Shown here piece after piece: positions 61,763 to 64,000 of a stretch of DNA of 64,000 nucleotides. Within the stretch, counting starts at the first letter, position 1. Every line of letters starts with the position of its first letter. Origin of the DNA: Alphaproteobacteria bacterium (GTDB lineage Bacteria; Pseudomonadota; Alphaproteobacteria; Sphingomonadales; Sphingomonadaceae); contig QBLU01000007.1 of NCBI GenBank assembly GCA_003241875.1, positions 378 to 64,377 on the forward strand. The letters run 5' to 3'. The notes below the pieces were generated by a model that worked only from the letters and a program-made list of their open reading frames with translations, searched no databases and was not told the DNA's origin. The position numbers and the translations under genes are program-made.

Positions 61763-62703
61763 GCCACCACCACCCAGCCGGTGAGGAGCAGGTTCAAGAG
61801 CGCCAACGGCAGCGCCAGCTTCCAGGCAAAGGCGATGAGCTGGTCATAACGCGGCCGCGGCAGCGCCGCGCGGACCCAGATGAACAGCAGCGCGACCGCG
61901 CCGACCTTGAGCCCGAACCAGACCGGCCCCGGCAACCATGGCCCCAGCCAGCCGCCGAGGAACAGCGTCACGGCCAGCGCCGAGACGAGCAGGATGGCGA
62001 CATATTCGCCAAGAAAGAACAGTGCGAACGACATGCCCGAATATTCCGTCATGAAGCCGGCGACGAGGTCGGTTTCGGACTCCTGCAAATCGAAGGGGAG
62101 GCGATGGGCAGCGGCCAATGAGGCGATGAAGAAAAGCACGGCGCCCAAGGGCTGGACCAAGATGAACCACGCCCCCTTTTGCGCGGCGACGATGTCGGCC
62201 ATGGCAAAACTGCCGGCAATGAGGACGACACCCATCAGCGACAGGCCGAGAAAAGCCTCATAAGCGATCATCTGCGCCGCGGCGCGCAACCCCCCTAGCA
62301 AAGCATAACGGTTGCGCGAGGCCCAGGCGCCAAGCACAAGCGCATAGACGGTAAGCGCCAGCATGGCGGTGGCGAATACCACCCCCATGTCGAGCGGTGC
62401 GATGGCAAGGCCGTCACCGAACGCCACGACGCCGAAGCCGGCGAGGATGGGCAACGCGGCGAGCGCCGGGGCGAGGCGGAAGGCGATGACGTCGGCGCCT
62501 TCGGGCGGCGCGTCTTCCTTGGTCAGCAGTTTCACCGTGTCGGCGACCCATTGCAGGAAGCCGAACGGCCCGACGCGGTTGGGGCCGAGCCGTTCCTGGA
62601 GGAAGCCGAGCAGCCGGCGCTCGACCCAGGTGAACACGCCGGCGGCGACGAGCAGGCCGGCGATCAGCACCGCGGAGGCAAGGATGACCAGCCAGCCGCT
62701 CAT
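61759..62703 (-). CDS. nuoH: NADH-quinone oxidoreductase subunit H
   Basis: This 314-aa membrane subunit forms part of the quinone chamber. Conserved blocks are [28 protein letters not shown]-like [15 protein letters not shown], the acidic loop [20 protein letters not shown] with [15 protein letters not shown], and [16 protein letters not shown] 62703 overlaps the nuoG stop. Confidence 0.96.
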   Translation of the reverse strand: MSGWLVILASAVLIAGLLVAAGVFTWVERRLLGFLQERLGPNRVGPFGFLQWVADTVKLLTKEDAPPEGADVIAFRLAPALAALPILAGFGVVAFGDGLAIAPLDMGVVFATAMLALTVYALVLGAWASRNRYALLGGLRAAAQMIAYEAFLGLSLMGVVLIAGSFAMADIVAAQKGAWFILVQPLGAVLFFIASLAAAHRLPFDLQESETDLVAGFMTEYSGMSFALFFLGEYVAILLVSALAVTLFLGGWLGPWLPGPVWFGLKVGAVALLFIWVRAALPRPRYDQLIAFAWKLALPLALLNLLLTGWVVVA

Positions 62704-64000
62704 TTTGACCCCTCGGGCATCAGGCGGCGGGGCGTGGTGCGGCGGGTGGTGAGACCGGCGTGGCCGATCGGGATGTGCTTGTCGAGCACCAGCGGGACGG
62801 TCCGGCCTTCGACGCTGACGATGGCGCCTTCAGCGAGCTTCAGCCGCGCCGCATCGGCCGGGTGGAGGCGCAGCTGTGGCCCGGGTGCGCGCGCCGCGAG
62901 GATGGTGCTGGCGCGGTCGGTCTCGCTCACACTGAACGGGTCGTGGAGGGGGATGAGGATCAGGCCGGCGCCGCCAATTGCGGGCGCTTGTGCGGGCGGC
63001 GGTAGCGCGGCGGCAGCGAGGATGCGGACGCCTTGGAACAGCTCGGCGGGGAGGGCGCCGCCCTCCATGGTCCAGCTGAACGGGGAGTCGGGGTCGCGTG
63101 GCGGGGCAGCATCGCCACCGGCACTGTCCGACGCGGTACGGCCGGAGAAGCGCGCCGGGGCGCGGGCGATACGCCCGCTGGGCGTGCGGTAGCTGGCGGC
63201 GGGCGCGGCGGCAGCGATGGCGGCAAACTGTGGGCAGTCACGGGCGAGGGCGACTTGCAGATCGTCGAGGCCGGCCTCGGCGCCGCCGCCGAACGCCGCC
63301 AGCACGCGCCACGCGGCAGGGGCTGAGTCCGGGCGGGCAGCGATGGTGCGTTGGGCGCGGCCTTCATGGTTGATGCAGGTGCCGGCGGCGTCGGCGAAGC
63401 TGGCGACGGGGACGACGGTATGAGCGATGGCGGTGGTGGCGGTTTCGACGCAGTCCAGCGCAATCACGGCGCGGTCGGCGAACAGGCGCGCAATGGTGGC
63501 GGGGTCGCAGCGGCTGTGGAGGTCGTTTTCGAGCACGACGACGGCACCGCGGCCCGGAACATCGGCGGCGGCCTCCAGCCCCTCGCCGCCCAGAAGCGCG
63601 AGGCCGAGGCTGTTGGCCTCTGCCGGGAACAGCGCCAACCGGGCGCGCGGGTTGAGTGCTGTAGCGATGGCGGCGGCGGCATCGAGAACGGCCGGATCGC
63701 CCAGGCCGGCGCCGGCGATGATGACCGGGGCGCTGGCGGCGGCGAGCGCGGCCGCGGCGGCGCTGGCATCGGGGTCGGCGCGCTTGCCGGCGAGCGCGGC
63801 GGCAATGGCGTGGCCGAAGCCGGCGATGTCGGCGGGGGCACGGCGTAGCGGATGGGTGGCGATGGCATCGAGCGCGTCGGGAACCGGCGTCACCAGCACC
63901 AGCGGCGCGCGCCGCCCCTCGCCTGCGACACGCACGGCATTGTCGAGAAAGGCCGGCACATGCTTTTCGGCGGCGAGCGCGCGTTCGGCGGCGCGCGAGG
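62700..64000 (-). CDS. nuoG: NADH-quinone oxidoreductase subunit G, C-terminal part (runs off right edge)
   Basis: The frame is open to the window edge; the last 433 codons are present. They form the C-terminal domain related to molybdopterin enzymes (VIIAGAGLGDPAVLDAAAAI, VLENDLHSRCDPATI, DAAGTCINHEGRAQRTIAA), alanine-rich as in alphaproteobacteria. The N-terminal FeS-cluster domains lie outside. The Met-like GTG at 63959 is internal, not the start. The stop overlaps nuoH by 4 nt. Confidence 0.92.
   Translation of the reverse strand, partial: SRAAERALAAEKHVPAFLDNAVRVAGEGRRAPLVLVTPVPDALDAIATHPLRRAPADIAGFGHAIAAALAGKRADPDASAAAAALAAASAPVIIAGAGLGDPAVLDAAAAIATALNPRARLALFPAEANSLGLALLGGEGLEAAADVPGRGAVVVLENDLHSRCDPATIARLFADRAVIALDCVETATTAIAHTVVPVASFADAAGTCINHEGRAQRTIAARPDSAPAAWRVLAAFGGGAEAGLDDLQVALARDCPQFAAIAAAAPAASYRTPSGRIARAPARFSGRTASDSAGGDAAPPRDPDSPFSWTMEGGALPAELFQGVRILAAAALPPPAQAPAIGGAGLILIPLHDPFSVSETDRASTILAARAPGPQLRLHPADAARLKLAEGAIVSVEGRTVPLVLDKHIPIGHAGLTTRRTTPRRLMPEGSK

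Noticed and set aside
1-64000. CRISPR arrays, tRNA or rRNA genes, complete insertion sequences
   Set aside because: No regularly spaced repeats, cloverleaf-type sequences or transposase genes were found; only a resolvase tail remains at 42.7 kb.

Overview
This 64 kb window of high-GC DNA looks like the chromosome of an alphaproteobacterium, most likely Sphingomonadales. It has three large TonB-dependent receptors with adjacent secreted hydrolases, a PcaR/PobR-like IclR regulator, an alphaproteobacterial-style nuo operon and a PEP-CTERM protein. No tRNA, rRNA, CRISPR array or complete insertion sequence was seen. The order-level assignment is inference from gene content.

Region 1 (1-24.1 kb) is a catabolic/peptidolytic region. 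It holds a polysaccharide-deacetylase-family enzyme beside the start of a secreted DUF885-like protein, two complete DUF885 proteins, a methyltransferase and a TonB receptor. An IclR regulator, a succinate-semialdehyde-type dehydrogenase and a class III omega-aminotransferase follow. A long plus-strand operon (12.7-24.1 kb) then encodes a secreted M24 peptidase, a secreted alpha/beta hydrolase, a TonB receptor, an M20 peptidase, two more M24 peptidases and a LysR regulator.

Region 2 (24.3-37.0 kb) is a packed minus-strand run of 11 genes. It starts with a fold-III PLP decarboxylase, then a secreted alpha/beta hydrolase paralogous to the one in region 1, a fused ferredoxin/FAD/BFD-like dehydrogenase subunit and a DAO-family oxidoreductase. 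A CUT1-type ABC importer, a DHDPS-family lyase and two SDRs complete it. An ATGCGAAC-type motif lies just upstream of the decarboxylase, in the dehydrogenase/aminotransferase divergent promoter and upstream of the deacetylase. I infer that these units form one IclR regulon for an unidentified amide or peptide-like nitrogenous compound.

Region 3 (37.3-42.9 kb) is a stress and decay zone. It holds a small conserved protein with a methyltransferase-like partner, an NHL-propeller relic, an MscS channel, a lone degenerate KdpD sensor domain, a frameshifted YetF/DUF421 gene and a DUF2254 membrane protein. Next to it an arsRC-acr3-arsH operon (42.9-45.6 kb) ends in a chimeric open frame joining the start of an ArsO-like flavoprotein to a resolvase tail.

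Region 4 (46.0-55.5 kb) has an S66 LD-carboxypeptidase, an NmrA-like protein and a ketosteroid-dehydrogenase-like flavoprotein, the latter two divergent from a TonB receptor, an SDR and a SnoaL-like protein (a possible steroid or terpenoid module). A PEP-CTERM haloperoxidase/PAP2-like protein follows. Region 5 (55.8-64.0 kb, minus strand) is nuoGHIJKLMN of respiratory complex I, with nuoG running off the right edge.
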